NCBI GenBank assembly: GCA_029261855.1
Contig: JAJDAN010000062.1
Span: forward strand, 25,256 to 89,255
Direction: 5' to 3'
Length of the DNA: 64,000 nucleotides
Source: Deltaproteobacteria bacterium
GTDB taxonomy: Bacteria; Myxococcota_A; UBA9160; UBA4427
The notes beneath the pieces were generated by a model that worked only from the letters and a program-made list of their open reading frames with translations, was not told where the DNA came from and ran no database searches. The position numbers and the translations under genes were made by a program. This document shows, in pieces, positions 43,098 through 51,743 of the stretch (positions are counted from its first letter, which is position 1; each line of letters starts with the position of its first letter).

Positions 43098-44936
43098 TCA
43101 GTCCCCCGCCGCCGATTTCTCGGTCGCCATCGTGGGATCGCAGGTCGTGTAGGGGATCGCGGCTCGGGCCTCGCTGTGGCTCACGGTCGCTGCGTCACGC
43201 TGCAGCACCACCGTGGCCTTTTGTTCGCTCGTGAGGGTGACCTGCAGCTCGTGTGCGGGGACGCTGTCGAGCTGGACGCGGTACTCGCCCGCAGGAAGTC
43301 GGATGGGCGCGTCGGCACCGAGGGTTGCCTGAGCGACCCGCACGTCGCCCTGCCAGACGCTGTACGGTGTCCCCACCGTCGTCCCCAGCGCACGCCGCAG
43401 CTCGCTGGCACTGCCCGCCGTGATGAAGCGCCCGCCCGAGGCGTCGGCGATGGCCTGGAGGCTCGAGAGGTCTTCCGTTCCCTGGTTCGCATCGCTCGAG
43501 CGCGAGCCGAGGCCGAAACCGATCACATGCACGGGCACCGGGCCGGCGGCCTGGAGTGCTCGCGCGGCGGCCTCGGCATCGCCGTCACAGCTCTCGAGAC
43601 CGTCTGTGACGAGCACGACGGCGCGCTCGCCGACGAAGTCCCCGAAGTCCCCGGACACCTGCGCCAACGAGTAGCCCAGGGGCGTCTGGCCCTTCGGCTG
43701 CAGCGCGCGAATCGCCGATTGGATCTCGGCGCGGTTCCCGACCCCGGTGGCGACGAGCAGCTCCGTGTCCTCGCAGTCCTGCTCGCGGCGGTCGGACCGG
43801 TGGCCGTAGGCCCGCAGCGACAGATTCAGGTCGGGAGGCAGCCACTGTAGTGCGCCGTCCAGGATCTCCTTGGCGATCTCGATCTTGGTGCGCCCGCCCA
43901 TCTTCCCCCACATGCTTCCCGAGCCGTCGACGACGATCTCCACCGCGCGATTCGAGATCGAGAGCGCCGGCTCGCCGTCGCGTTCCGCCCTCAGCTCGAG
44001 CTCGGCGCAGCCGGGCGTTCGTACGGTGACGGTGGTGCTGGCTTCCGTCTGGCGACCGTCGATGCTCGAGGCCCGGGCGACGATGCGGTTCTCGCCCAGC
44101 TCGACCGGGACCTTCGCGGCGAAGCCCTCTGCCGTCAGTCGCGCCAGCGCCGGCGGCGACTCGTTGACCGACAGTGCGACGCGTTGCACGCCGGTCCGCA
44201 GGCTCAGGAAGGCGTCGGGGAGACTCGCGGGATCCGTCACGGCGACGAAGCTGCCGCCCGTCCCTTCGGCGATCTCCTGGAGGATCGCAGCGCCCTTCTC
44301 GTCCGAGCCCAGCAGCAGGGTGCTCACCAGCACGCCCTGGTCTCTGGCGGCGGCCATGGCCGTCCGCGCGTCTTCCTCTTCCGAGCGGCCGTCCGTGAAG
44401 AGCAGCATCACCCGGGTCGAGCCGGGACGCGCCGCCGCGAAGCCTTCGAGGGCCGCGCGGATTCCGCCCGCCAGGTCGGTCTTGCCGTTCTGGTCGAGAG
44501 CCCGGAGCGCGGCCATCACCGCCGTTCGATCGCTGGACAGGGGCGACACGAGCCTGCCGTTCTTGTCGAAGTCGACGACGCCGATCTTCGCGTCGGTCCA
44601 GAGCAGTGACTTCACCAGACCGACGGCCCCTGCGCTGCGGTGATTGTCGGGGTCCGTCTTCCGCAGGCTCTTCGAGGTGTCCATCACGAGGAAGAGATCG
44701 AGGTTGCGGACGCCGCCCTGGATCTCCGCGCGCCCGACGACCTCGACGGCTTCCTGTTCGTTGGGCACGACGAGGTCCGGCGCGGGCTCGCGGATTTCTA
44801 CCTCGAACGCACCCAGCTGGGCGTGTGCCGCCGCCCCGAAGCCCAGGCCGGTCGCCCCGGCGGTCAGTGCCAGTGCAGTGCACGACAGCAGCGAGGCGAT
44901 TCGATTCGAAGTGTCCTTCCCGCAGTTCTTCGTCAT
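43098..44936 (-). CDS. exported protein with two VWA domains
   Basis: 612 aa. Signal peptide (1-39, ending AHA) indicates export. VWA1 (about 75-250) has the MIDAS DTSKS (DxSxS). VWA2 (about 330-510) has DGSGSMWGKMGG. Between them lies a beta-sandwich segment; a C-terminal segment follows (about 520-600). MIDAS sites bind Mg2+ and protein ligands. Tandem VWAs occur in bacterial adhesion or metal-insertion partners, but no AAA chaperone (MoxR-type) lies nearby. Divergent from the exported gene at 44991 (54-base gap). Confidence 0.88.
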   Translation of the reverse strand: MTKNCGKDTSNRIASLLSCTALALTAGATGLGFGAAAHAQLGAFEVEIREPAPDLVVPNEQEAVEVVGRAEIQGGVRNLDLFLVMDTSKSLRKTDPDNHRSAGAVGLVKSLLWTDAKIGVVDFDKNGRLVSPLSSDRTAVMAALRALDQNGKTDLAGGIRAALEGFAAARPGSTRVMLLFTDGRSEEEDARTAMAAARDQGVLVSTLLLGSDEKGAAILQEIAEGTGGSFVAVTDPASLPDAFLSLRTGVQRVALSVNESPPALARLTAEGFAAKVPVELGENRIVARASSIDGRQTEASTTVTVRTPGCAELELRAERDGEPALSISNRAVEIVVDGSGSMWGKMGGRTKIEIAKEILDGALQWLPPDLNLSLRAYGHRSDRREQDCEDTELLVATGVGNRAEIQSAIRALQPKGQTPLGYSLAQVSGDFGDFVGERAVVLVTDGLESCDGDAEAAARALQAAGPVPVHVIGFGLGSRSSDANQGTEDLSSLQAIADASGGRFITAGSASELRRALGTTVGTPYSVWQGDVRVAQATLGADAPIRLPAGEYRVQLDSVPAHELQVTLTSEQKATVVLQRDAATVSHSEARAAIPYTTCDPTMATEKSAAGD

Positions 44937-44990
44937 GGCGCTCAGGCTATCGAGGAAGCCGGCGTCGCGCCCGGTCGCTACGGTCTCGGC

Positions 44991-45887
44991 ATGGCTTGCG
45001 ACATGCGCTTCGACGGCCGCATCCTTCTCGATGTGCTGCTTGCCGCGCTACTCGCGGTAGTTTTCGCGCAGCCCTTCGTGGCCCGAGCCGAAGCAGACGC
45101 CGTCGCGACGGCTGGTTCCGGCTGGGTCGCACCGCGCGGACCGGGCAACAAGCCCGATCTGAATGGGACCTGGCGCGCCATGGGGCGGGCGAACGACGAC
45201 CTCGAGGCGCATCCGGCGCGGGCCGCTCGCGCCTTTCGCGAGGGACCCGCGGGCCCGGTGCCCGCTCGCGCAGTCGTGGCGCTGGGTGCCGTCGGTTCGG
45301 TGCCGGCGAGTCTGGGTGTGGTCGTCGGTGGCGAGATTCCCTACCGGCCGGAGGCGAAGGAGCGCAAGCGCGAGAACGAGCAGGCCTGGCTGAGTCGTGA
45401 CCCGGAGATCAAGTGCTATCTGCCGGGAATCCCTCGGGCGACCTACATGCCCTTCGCGTTCCAGATCCTCCACAACGACGACGCGCTCTTCTTCGCCTAC
45501 GAGTACGCGGGAGCCGTCCGGAACATCCACCTCGAAGACCCGGGCCCGGCGCCCGTCGATTCGTGGATGGGGCAGTCCGTTGGGAGCTGGGACGGGGACG
45601 CGCTCGTGATCGTGACGACGGGACAGAACGACCAGACCTGGCTCGACCGCGCTGGCAACTTCCATTCCGATGCACTGCGCGTGACCGAGCGGTTCACCCC
45701 CACGAGCCCCCACACGATGGCCTACGAGGCCACCCTCGAAGATCCCAAGGTGTACACCCGCCCGTGGACGATCCGGCTACCCCTGTATCGGCTCGTAGAC
45801 GGCGACGCGCGGCTGCAGCAGTTCAACTGCGTCGCGTTCGTCGAGGAGCTGCTCTACGGACATCTGCGGAAGGAGCCCCTGGATTGA
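44991..45887 (+). CDS. exported protein, first of two paralogs
   Basis: 298 aa from the ATG at 44991 (a second ATG at 45003 is possible). Signal peptide about 1-33. Later it has KPDLNGTW, GSWDGDALVIVTTG, HSDALRVTERFT and EDPKVYTRPWTIRLPLY. The next gene's protein shares this pattern (GxxxGDxLVxxTT, VxERFT, EDPxxxxxxWxxxxP). Related proteins are common but undescribed in Gram-negative bacteria and often occur with DUF6152. Function unknown. It overlaps the next gene by four bases (TTGA), so the pair is coupled. Confidence 0.7.
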   Translation: MACDMRFDGRILLDVLLAALLAVVFAQPFVARAEADAVATAGSGWVAPRGPGNKPDLNGTWRAMGRANDDLEAHPARAARAFREGPAGPVPARAVVALGAVGSVPASLGVVVGGEIPYRPEAKERKRENEQAWLSRDPEIKCYLPGIPRATYMPFAFQILHNDDALFFAYEYAGAVRNIHLEDPGPAPVDSWMGQSVGSWDGDALVIVTTGQNDQTWLDRAGNFHSDALRVTERFTPTSPHTMAYEATLEDPKVYTRPWTIRLPLYRLVDGDARLQQFNCVAFVEELLYGHLRKEPLD

Positions 45888-46873
45888 CGGCGTCCCGTCA
45901 GGCCATCGCCCTGGGCCTTGCGATCGTCGGCGTCGCGTCGTTGGGGATCGCGAGGGTCGCCGCCGCCGAGCCCGCCTGGGAGGCGCCGCGGATGGCCTGG
46001 GGAGATCCCGATCTCCAGGGCACCTGGACGAATGCGACGATCACCGGGCTGGTGCGCCCGGGCGGACTCGACGGCCTCGTCCTGACGCCCGAGCAGGCGC
46101 AGCAGGTGGAACAGGGAACCGCCGACTTCGTCGCGTCCATCGACGAGCTTCCCGAGGGCGAGCTCGAGTCCGGTCGAGACGTCGGGGGCTACAACAGCTT
46201 CTGGATCGACCCCGGCACCCGCCTGGCGCGGGTACGGGGCGAGATCCGCAGCTCGCTCATCATCGACCCCGAGGACGGCGAGATCCCCTACTCGCTCCGC
46301 GGCGGCGCACGGTTGCTGCGTCGCTACTGGCAGCTTCGCAATGCCGACGACCCGGAGACCCGGCTGCTGGGCGAGCGTTGCATCGTCGGCTTCGGCTCCA
46401 CGGGCGGTCCACCCATGCTGCCGGTGCTCTACAACAACCACTACCAGATCGTGCAGGCCCCTGGGTTCGTCCTCATCCTGGTCGAGATGAACCACGACGT
46501 CCGCATGATCCGGATCGGTGGCGAACGCCTGCCCCCGGCCATCCGTCCCTGGCTCGGCGATTCGATCGGGCACTTCGAAGGCGACACGCTCGTGGTCGAG
46601 ACGACCCAGTTCCATCCCGGGCAGAGCTTTCGCGCCTCACTCCGCCATCAGTTGATGATGTCGCCGGACTCGAAGGTCGTGGAGCGGTTCACGCGAATCG
46701 GGGCCGGCGAGATCCTCTACGAGTTCTCCGTCGAAGACCCGAGCGTCTTCCGGAAGGTCTGGCGCGGAGAGGTCCCGATGCTCGCCGCGGCGGGACGAAT
46801 CTACGAATACGCTTGTCACGAGGGCAACTACTCGTTGCCGAACATCCTCGCTGGCGCGCGAGAGGAGGACTGA
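45884..46873 (+). CDS. exported protein, second paralog
   Basis: 329 aa from a TTG overlapping the previous stop, with SD AAGGAG. Signal peptide 1-26 (ending VAAAEP). The body begins with MAWGDPDLQGTWTN, then a conserved GFGSTGGPPMLPVLYNNHYQI and GDTLVVETTQFHPGQSF, KVVERFTRIG and EDPSVFRKVW. The last parts parallel the upstream paralog. Its PDLQGTW near the mature N-terminus is shared as PDLNGTW. Together with DUF6152 it forms a coupled exported trio. Function unknown. Confidence 0.7.
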   Translation: MTASRQAIALGLAIVGVASLGIARVAAAEPAWEAPRMAWGDPDLQGTWTNATITGLVRPGGLDGLVLTPEQAQQVEQGTADFVASIDELPEGELESGRDVGGYNSFWIDPGTRLARVRGEIRSSLIIDPEDGEIPYSLRGGARLLRRYWQLRNADDPETRLLGERCIVGFGSTGGPPMLPVLYNNHYQIVQAPGFVLILVEMNHDVRMIRIGGERLPPAIRPWLGDSIGHFEGDTLVVETTQFHPGQSFRASLRHQLMMSPDSKVVERFTRIGAGEILYEFSVEDPSVFRKVWRGEVPMLAAAGRIYEYACHEGNYSLPNILAGAREED

Positions 46874-46875
46874 CC

Positions 46876-47343
46876 ATGCGCGCCGCGCGCATTCGGAAGT
46901 TCCGGCGGGCACAGGCCGCCTTGCCCCTGCTGCTGTTGGCGCTGCAGGCCGTGCCTGCGGCGGCGCATCATTCGTTCGCCGCCGAGTTCGACGCGGACGC
47001 ACCGGTTCGACTGGAGGGCAAGGTCACGAAGGTCGAGTGGATCAATCCCCATGCCTGGATCCATCTGGAGGTCGTGCAGCCGGACGGCAGCGTCGTCGCC
47101 TGGATGGTGGAAGGCGGTACGCCCAACACGCTCCTGCGCGCCGGAATCGACAAGAACACGGTCGCGATCGGGATCGACATCGTGGTTCGCGGCTACCGCA
47201 GCAAGCAGAAGTCCTGCGAGCCGGCCTGCAAGGCCAATGGCCGGGACATCACCTTCCCGGACGGTCGCAAGCTCTTCATGGGATCGTCGGGGACGGGCGC
47301 GCCCCGGGACGGCTCGGACCCTCGCGAGCCGAAGCGGCCCTGA
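46876..47343 (+). CDS. DUF6152 family exported protein
   Basis: 155 aa, two bases after the previous stop. Signal peptide 1-29. The mature N-terminus is the family signature HHSFAAEFD (probable metal ligands His-His), followed by VKVEWINPHAW-type strands and GGTPNTLLRAG. Family members are small periplasmic beta-proteins of unknown function, repeatedly found beside the two paralogs upstream. Two Cys are in KSCEPACKANG. Convergent with the DUF6644 gene (6-base gap). Confidence 0.85.
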   Translation: MRAARIRKFRRAQAALPLLLLALQAVPAAAHHSFAAEFDADAPVRLEGKVTKVEWINPHAWIHLEVVQPDGSVVAWMVEGGTPNTLLRAGIDKNTVAIGIDIVVRGYRSKQKSCEPACKANGRDITFPDGRKLFMGSSGTGAPRDGSDPREPKRP

Positions 47344-47349
47344 CCGGGG

Positions 47350-47823
47350 TCAGGAAAACCCGATCCAACGCCCCGCAGCCGCGACCGTCGACCACAGGGC
47401 AAGCGAAACCGCCGCCAGCGCGCGAGCGAGCCCGGGGGAGACGACCCGGCCGGACCGCAGACGTCGATCGCGGACGAGGAAGGTAAACGAGAGGGCCAGG
47501 GCCAGGGCCGCCATCTTCAGCCAGAAGGCGCTGCTGAAGTAACACTTCACCGCCTCGGACAGGAAGAGCGGGACGCCCGTCGCGAACATCAGGACGATGG
47601 CGCCGACTCCCCAGGGCCGGGCCTGGTCGAGCACGTAGCGAGCCGAGCGGCTCTTGAATCCGAAGCCGAGCAGCCGGAGATCGACCACCAGGACGGCACC
47701 GCCAAGGGCTGCGAGCCCCAGCAGGTGCCCCGCCTCGACGACCGGGAACAGCCAGGTCGACTCGCGAATGACCGTGCCGATCCAGCTGAGCTCGAGCCAG
47801 TCGAAGACCGGGTACAGCGTCAT
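47350..47823 (-). CDS. DUF6644-type membrane protein
   Basis: 157 aa with four transmembrane helices. Features: DWLELSWIGTVIRESTWLFPVVEAGHLLGL (one conserved His in the second helix), LRLLGFGF, a central SEAVKCYFSSAFWLK, and a last helix with AGRWIGF. Paralogous to the next gene upstream. His and aromatic pattern allow heme binding, but this is not shown by a canonical motif. SD GGAGG precedes the ATG. Last gene of a minus-strand set. Confidence 0.75.
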   Translation of the reverse strand: MTLYPVFDWLELSWIGTVIRESTWLFPVVEAGHLLGLAALGGAVLVVDLRLLGFGFKSRSARYVLDQARPWGVGAIVLMFATGVPLFLSEAVKCYFSSAFWLKMAALALALSFTFLVRDRRLRSGRVVSPGLARALAAVSLALWSTVAAAGRWIGFS

Positions 47824-47850
47824 GGGGCGCGGCCTCCTCGCAAGCTGTGG

Positions 47851-48411
47851 TCAGGGGCCGGGAACGACACAGCCCGCCGCCCAGTTGACGAAGGCAGATT
47901 GCGGCTGGGCATCACAGTCGAACCAGTCGTAGGCGATCATGCGGCCCATGACGATGACGATCGCCCAGGCGCACAGGGACACGCCACCGGCCCAGCGCGC
48001 TCGACGGGGTGGCCGCGGCGCCAGGTCCCAGGTGCGTCCGTCCGCAGCCCAATAGCGGTGGAAGAGGAATGCATTGAGCCCGGCTGCAGCGAGGGCAAAC
48101 AGCTTGATGCGGAAGAAGATGCTCAGATAGGTCCGAACCGGGATCGCATAGAAGAGCAGCGCGCCCGTCACGACCGCGACCGCGAATCCCGCGAGGGTCC
48201 AGGGGAGGATCCGCCCGGTCACCTCGGACACCGGCAGATCGCGGAATGCGAGGCCCAGCAAGCGCACGTCCACGACCGCTGCGCTGCCGACGAAGAGCAT
48301 CAGGGACAGCACGTGCGTGGTCTCGACGAGCGGATACAGGTACAACGATTCGTGGAGCGCGATGCTCCAGGGGGTCGCTGCCAACCACTCGCAGAAGGGA
48401 AGCAGCGACAT
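47851..48411 (-). CDS. DUF6644-type membrane protein, longer paralog
   Basis: 186 aa, four transmembrane helices. CEWLAATPWSIALHESLYLYPLVETTHVLSL (His at the equivalent site), VDVRLLGLAF, YLSIFFRIKLFALAAAGLNAFLFH (extra His), then a C-terminal periplasmic-type segment with two Cys (DWFDCDAQ, WAAGCVVPGP). It differs from its neighbour in having the C-terminal Cys pair. A small integral membrane redox or transport component is possible. Encoded between the cytochrome-like lipoprotein and its paralog. Confidence 0.75.
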   Translation of the reverse strand: MSLLPFCEWLAATPWSIALHESLYLYPLVETTHVLSLMLFVGSAAVVDVRLLGLAFRDLPVSEVTGRILPWTLAGFAVAVVTGALLFYAIPVRTYLSIFFRIKLFALAAAGLNAFLFHRYWAADGRTWDLAPRPPRRARWAGGVSLCAWAIVIVMGRMIAYDWFDCDAQPQSAFVNWAAGCVVPGP

Positions 48412-48420
48412 CCCGAAGCG

Positions 48421-48909
48421 CTATCGGACACTCAGTGCGGTCGACGCGGAAAGCATGTAGCGGTCGTGGCAGGAGCGGCAGGTCTGGTACAGATCGCCGC
48501 CTGCATCGAACAGCGCATCGGCGTCCCGGCGCTGCGCGGCGGCCATCACCCCGCGACCCGCCTCGATCATCGCGCCCGCGTAGCGGACCCATTCCGGACC
48601 GAGCGAACGCCCGGGTAGCATCAGCAGGTTGCCCGTCTCGGCGACGAGGGCGGCCTGTCGGCGGACCTCGTCCCAGCCCTCCTCTGTCGAGGGCGAGAGA
48701 TCGGTTTCGCCCTCGGCGGTGATCACGAAGCCGGCCCGGTCCCAGATCCCGTCGGCCGCGGGCTCGAGGATCCACAACATCGTCTCGCGGACGCTGGTGA
48801 CGACGCGGAACGAGGTGTCGATTTCGGGGGTCGCGGGCTGTGCGCAGCCGATCGCCAGGGCGTGGAGAGCCAGGCCGACGCGGGGTAGGACCTCGAGGAC
48901 GCGACGCAT
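48421..48909 (-). CDS. CxxCH cytochrome-c-like lipoprotein
   Basis: 162 aa from the ATG at 48909. The signal ends in LAIGCAQP (lipobox, lipidated Cys). The single heme motif CRSCH lies near the C-terminus in a helix (LYQTCRSCHDRYML), with predicted helices around it, as in cytochrome c556-type four-helix proteins. Likely a membrane-tethered periplasmic c-type cytochrome. Encoded with the DUF6644 pair. Divergent from rnr (60-base gap). Confidence 0.8.
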   Translation of the reverse strand: MRRVLEVLPRVGLALHALAIGCAQPATPEIDTSFRVVTSVRETMLWILEPAADGIWDRAGFVITAEGETDLSPSTEEGWDEVRRQAALVAETGNLLMLPGRSLGPEWVRYAGAMIEAGRGVMAAAQRRDADALFDAGGDLYQTCRSCHDRYMLSASTALSVR

Positions 48910-48969
48910 GCCGACAGCATACCGTCGCGGAGACGGAGCGGATGGCTCGCCTCTGCGCCGGTCTCGCCT

Positions 48970-51345
48970 ATGCTGCGCCCACGCATGAGCCCGAAGAAGC
49001 CGACCGAAGGCAGCCCGTCCAGCCGAACACGCCGTCGCCGAAAGCCCGGGGAGCCGGGAAAGCCCGGGAAACCGGGAAAGCCCGGGAAACCGGGAAAGCC
49101 GGGCCAGCCGGGCCAGCAGAGAAAGAAGAAGGCGCAGAAGGCGCGAGGGAAGACGGAGGCGCGGTCCAACGACCGTCCCCGGCGCAAGCCCGCGGGTCGG
49201 CGCGCCCGCACCGGAGGCGCCGATGCCCGCGCCGTACTCGACGTCCTCGAGGCCGCCCAGCGTCCGCTGCGTCTCGACGCCATTGCACGCAACCTCGGCA
49301 GCGCGCGCAGCGAGAGTTCCCGCCAACAGCTGGAACGAGTCCTCGACGAGCTGACGCGTTCGGGCAAGGTGCTCGCGAACCGCCGCGGCGCGTTCCTGCT
49401 GATCGATCGCACCGCCCTGCGGAGCGGGACCGTGCAAGGACACCCCGATGGCTTCGGCTTTGTGGTCCTCGACGAAGGCGGCGACGACGTCTATCTGTCG
49501 CCGAAGGAGATGCGCCAGGTCTTCCACGGCGATCGCGTTGCGGTGCGAGTACGCGAGCGCCCGGGACGCGGACGCACCCGACTCGAAGGCCGTATCGCGG
49601 AGGTGCTCGAACGCGGCGTGAGCGAGCTGGTCGGCCGTTTCCAGCTCGAGCGCGGTGTGTCCTCCATGCTGCCGTCGGACCCGAAGCAGTCGCACCACGT
49701 GCTGATCCCCCCGGACGGTCGTCGCGGTGCGCGCAACGGACAGATCGTCGTCGTCGAGATCACGCGCCACCCGAGCCCGGCCAGCGAGGCCCTCGGCCGC
49801 GTCAAGGAGATCCTGGGCGAGGCGACGGACCCGGAGATGGAGATCGAGATCGCCGTCCGGACCTTCGGCATCCCGCACGTGTGGCCCGAAGAGGTGCTCG
49901 CCGAAGCGGCAGCCTTTGGCGACAAGGTGAGGCCACGAGACAAGCGCGATCGCGAGGACCTGCGCGATCTCCCCCTCGTCACCATCGACGGTGCCGATGC
50001 GCGCGACTTCGACGATGCCGTCTACGTCGAGCCCGCCCGCAACGGTTGGCGGCTCATCGTCGCGATCGCCGACGTGGCCCACTACGTCCAGCCCGGCTCG
50101 GCGCTCGACGAGGAGGCGCGGCGGCGGGGCACTTCGGTCTATTTCCCCCGGCGCGTCGTGCCCATGCTGCCCGAGTCTCTCTCGAACGGGCTCTGCTCAT
50201 TGAACCCGAACGTCGACCGCCTGGCGGTCGCCTGTGACATGCGCCTCGACGATCGCGGCAAGGTGCTTCGCAGCCGCTTCGTGAAGGCCATCATCCGTAG
50301 CCACGCGCGTCTCACCTACGAGCGCGTAGATGCCATCCTCGGTGGCGACGAAGGCGAACGCGCGGCGAATGACGCCCTGATCGAACCCCTCGAAAACCTC
50401 GAGAGTCTCTATCGCAAGCTCGCGAGCGCCCGGCGGCGCCGGGGCGCGCTCGAGCTGGACCAGCCCGAGCCGCGCTTCGTCTTCGGGTCGGACGAGTCCG
50501 TGACGGGTGTCGTGCCCGCCGTCCGGCTCGAGTCCCATCGCATGATCGAAGAGTCCATGATCGCTGCCAATGTCGAAGCGGCCCGCCACCTGGAGCGCGA
50601 CCGCATGCCGGCCCTGTTCCGGGTCCACGACGGCCCGGACGAAGATCGGGTCCGCGATCTGAGACGCACGACGGGCCTGCTCGGATACCCCCTCGGCGGG
50701 GGCGATGAGCCCGCGCCCCGACACTTCGCCAAGCTGCTCCGCGACGTGCAGGGAACCCCCGAGGCGCCGGTCGTCACGGTGCTGACCCTTCGCAGCCTGT
50801 CGCGCGCGGTCTATCGAGCGGACTGTGGCGGTCACTTCGGGCTGGCGCTCGATGCGTACGCGCACTTCACGTCTCCGATCCGCCGCTATCCGGACCTGCT
50901 GGTGCACCGGGCGTTGGGCCATGTGCTCGCGGGTGGCAAGCGGCACGACTATGCGCACGATCTCCCGGCGATGAAGTCCCTGGGCCAGCTCTGCTCGCTC
51001 AACGAGCGCCGTGCCGACGAGGCGTCCTGGGACGTGCAAGCGTGGCTCAAGTGCCGCTACATGGAGAAGAGGGTCGGCGAGTCCCTGGACGGTCGCATCA
51101 CGGGTCTGGCCGAGTTCGGGCTGTTCGTGCAGTTCGACGACGCTCTCGTGGAAGGCATGATCCACGTGTCCGAGCTGGATGCGGACTACTACGAGTTCCG
51201 CCCGGACAGCCACTCCCTGGTGGGTCGCAGCTCAGGTCGCAAGTTCCAGCTGGGCGATCGCGTGAGAGTTCGCTGTGCCGCTGTTCGCACGGACGAGCGG
51301 AAGATCGATCTCTCCCTCGAAGAACACACGCCGCGACGCCGCTGA
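48970..51345 (+). CDS. rnr: ribonuclease R with collagen-like N-terminal extension
   Basis: 3'-5' exoribonuclease that degrades structured RNA. 791 aa. After a short basic start, residues about 25-50 are a run of Gly-X-Y triplets (GEP, GKP repeated five times, GQP, GQQ). A Lys/Arg-rich segment, helix-turn-helix-like and cold-shock domains come next. The RNB catalytic domain begins around residue 280 with DGADARDFDDAVYV (residues about 340-353, Asp cluster). S1 domain at about 710-790 (GRITGLAEFGLFVQF). The collagen-like block is coded by 9-bp repeats. Start ATG at 48970 or 48985. Confidence 0.94.
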   Translation: MLRPRMSPKKPTEGSPSSRTRRRRKPGEPGKPGKPGKPGKPGKPGQPGQQRKKKAQKARGKTEARSNDRPRRKPAGRRARTGGADARAVLDVLEAAQRPLRLDAIARNLGSARSESSRQQLERVLDELTRSGKVLANRRGAFLLIDRTALRSGTVQGHPDGFGFVVLDEGGDDVYLSPKEMRQVFHGDRVAVRVRERPGRGRTRLEGRIAEVLERGVSELVGRFQLERGVSSMLPSDPKQSHHVLIPPDGRRGARNGQIVVVEITRHPSPASEALGRVKEILGEATDPEMEIEIAVRTFGIPHVWPEEVLAEAAAFGDKVRPRDKRDREDLRDLPLVTIDGADARDFDDAVYVEPARNGWRLIVAIADVAHYVQPGSALDEEARRRGTSVYFPRRVVPMLPESLSNGLCSLNPNVDRLAVACDMRLDDRGKVLRSRFVKAIIRSHARLTYERVDAILGGDEGERAANDALIEPLENLESLYRKLASARRRRGALELDQPEPRFVFGSDESVTGVVPAVRLESHRMIEESMIAANVEAARHLERDRMPALFRVHDGPDEDRVRDLRRTTGLLGYPLGGGDEPAPRHFAKLLRDVQGTPEAPVVTVLTLRSLSRAVYRADCGGHFGLALDAYAHFTSPIRRYPDLLVHRALGHVLAGGKRHDYAHDLPAMKSLGQLCSLNERRADEASWDVQAWLKCRYMEKRVGESLDGRITGLAEFGLFVQFDDALVEGMIHVSELDADYYEFRPDSHSLVGRSSGRKFQLGDRVRVRCAAVRTDERKIDLSLEEHTPRRR
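49050..49121 (+). repeat. 9-bp tandem repeats coding Gly-Lys-Pro
   Basis: Units of the type CCGGGAAAG/CCCGGGAAA recur in frame at the start of rnr. The copies are nearly identical, so the length is probably variable between strains. Confidence 0.85.
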
Positions 51346-51351
51346 GCGCGA

Positions 51352-51672
51352 TCAGGCCCCGGGCTTCTCGCAGTGGTAGACGGCCGTGCACCAGTCCGCG
51401 GCGTTCATACAGGCGATGAAGTGATTCTCTGCGGGGCTGTTGCGAACGACCGTCGCGGGGTCCGGGATCGCGGCCTGCTTCAGGCAGGCGTCGCGCTGCT
51501 GCTCGAACGCGCCCATCTCGCCGGGCGCTCCGCGTCGAAACCAGTCCGAGTAGCCCCACTCCGTGAGCGGAGTCGAGGACGCGCAGGCGGCAACGACCAC
51601 GAAGAGCACGGCGAGGAATCTCGGAGACGCGAGAGAGAATGCGGAGGAGCTGTTTCGAAGCATGCGGTGCAT
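51352..51672 (-). CDS. small lipoprotein, Cys-containing
   Basis: 106 aa from the ATG at 51672. The signal ends in VVVAACASS (lipobox, Cys about 30). The mature part (WGYSDWFRRGAPGEMGAFEQQRDACLKQA) has four further Cys, two close to the C-terminus (MNAADWCTAVYHCEK). It probably forms a small disulfide-stapled outer-membrane or periplasmic lipoprotein. Convergent with rnr and divergent from another small lipoprotein gene at 51744. Unknown function. Confidence 0.75.
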   Translation of the reverse strand: MHRMLRNSSSAFSLASPRFLAVLFVVVAACASSTPLTEWGYSDWFRRGAPGEMGAFEQQRDACLKQAAIPDPATVVRNSPAENHFIACMNAADWCTAVYHCEKPGA

Positions 51673-51695
51673 GATATTCTCGCCGCTTACGAAGA

Positions 51696-51738
51696 TCCAG
51701 AAGCTACGAGAGTCCAGAAGGCACGAGAGTCCAGGAGG
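51696..51738 (+). repeat. 17-bp tandem repeat ending in the SD
   Basis: TCCAGAAGCTACGAGAG (51696-51712) and TCCAGAAGGCACGAGAG (51713-51729) are followed by a partial third copy TCCAGGAGG whose AGGAGG is the SD of the gene at 51744. Same period and position relative to the start codon as the repeat at 37004, though the sequence differs. Confidence 0.8.
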
Positions 51739-51743
51739 TTCAC

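Noticed and set aside
48909..50082. Upstream extension of the cytochrome-like lipoprotein frame
   Set aside because: Extends far into rnr on the other strand; the ATG at 48909 gives a clean lipoprotein signal.
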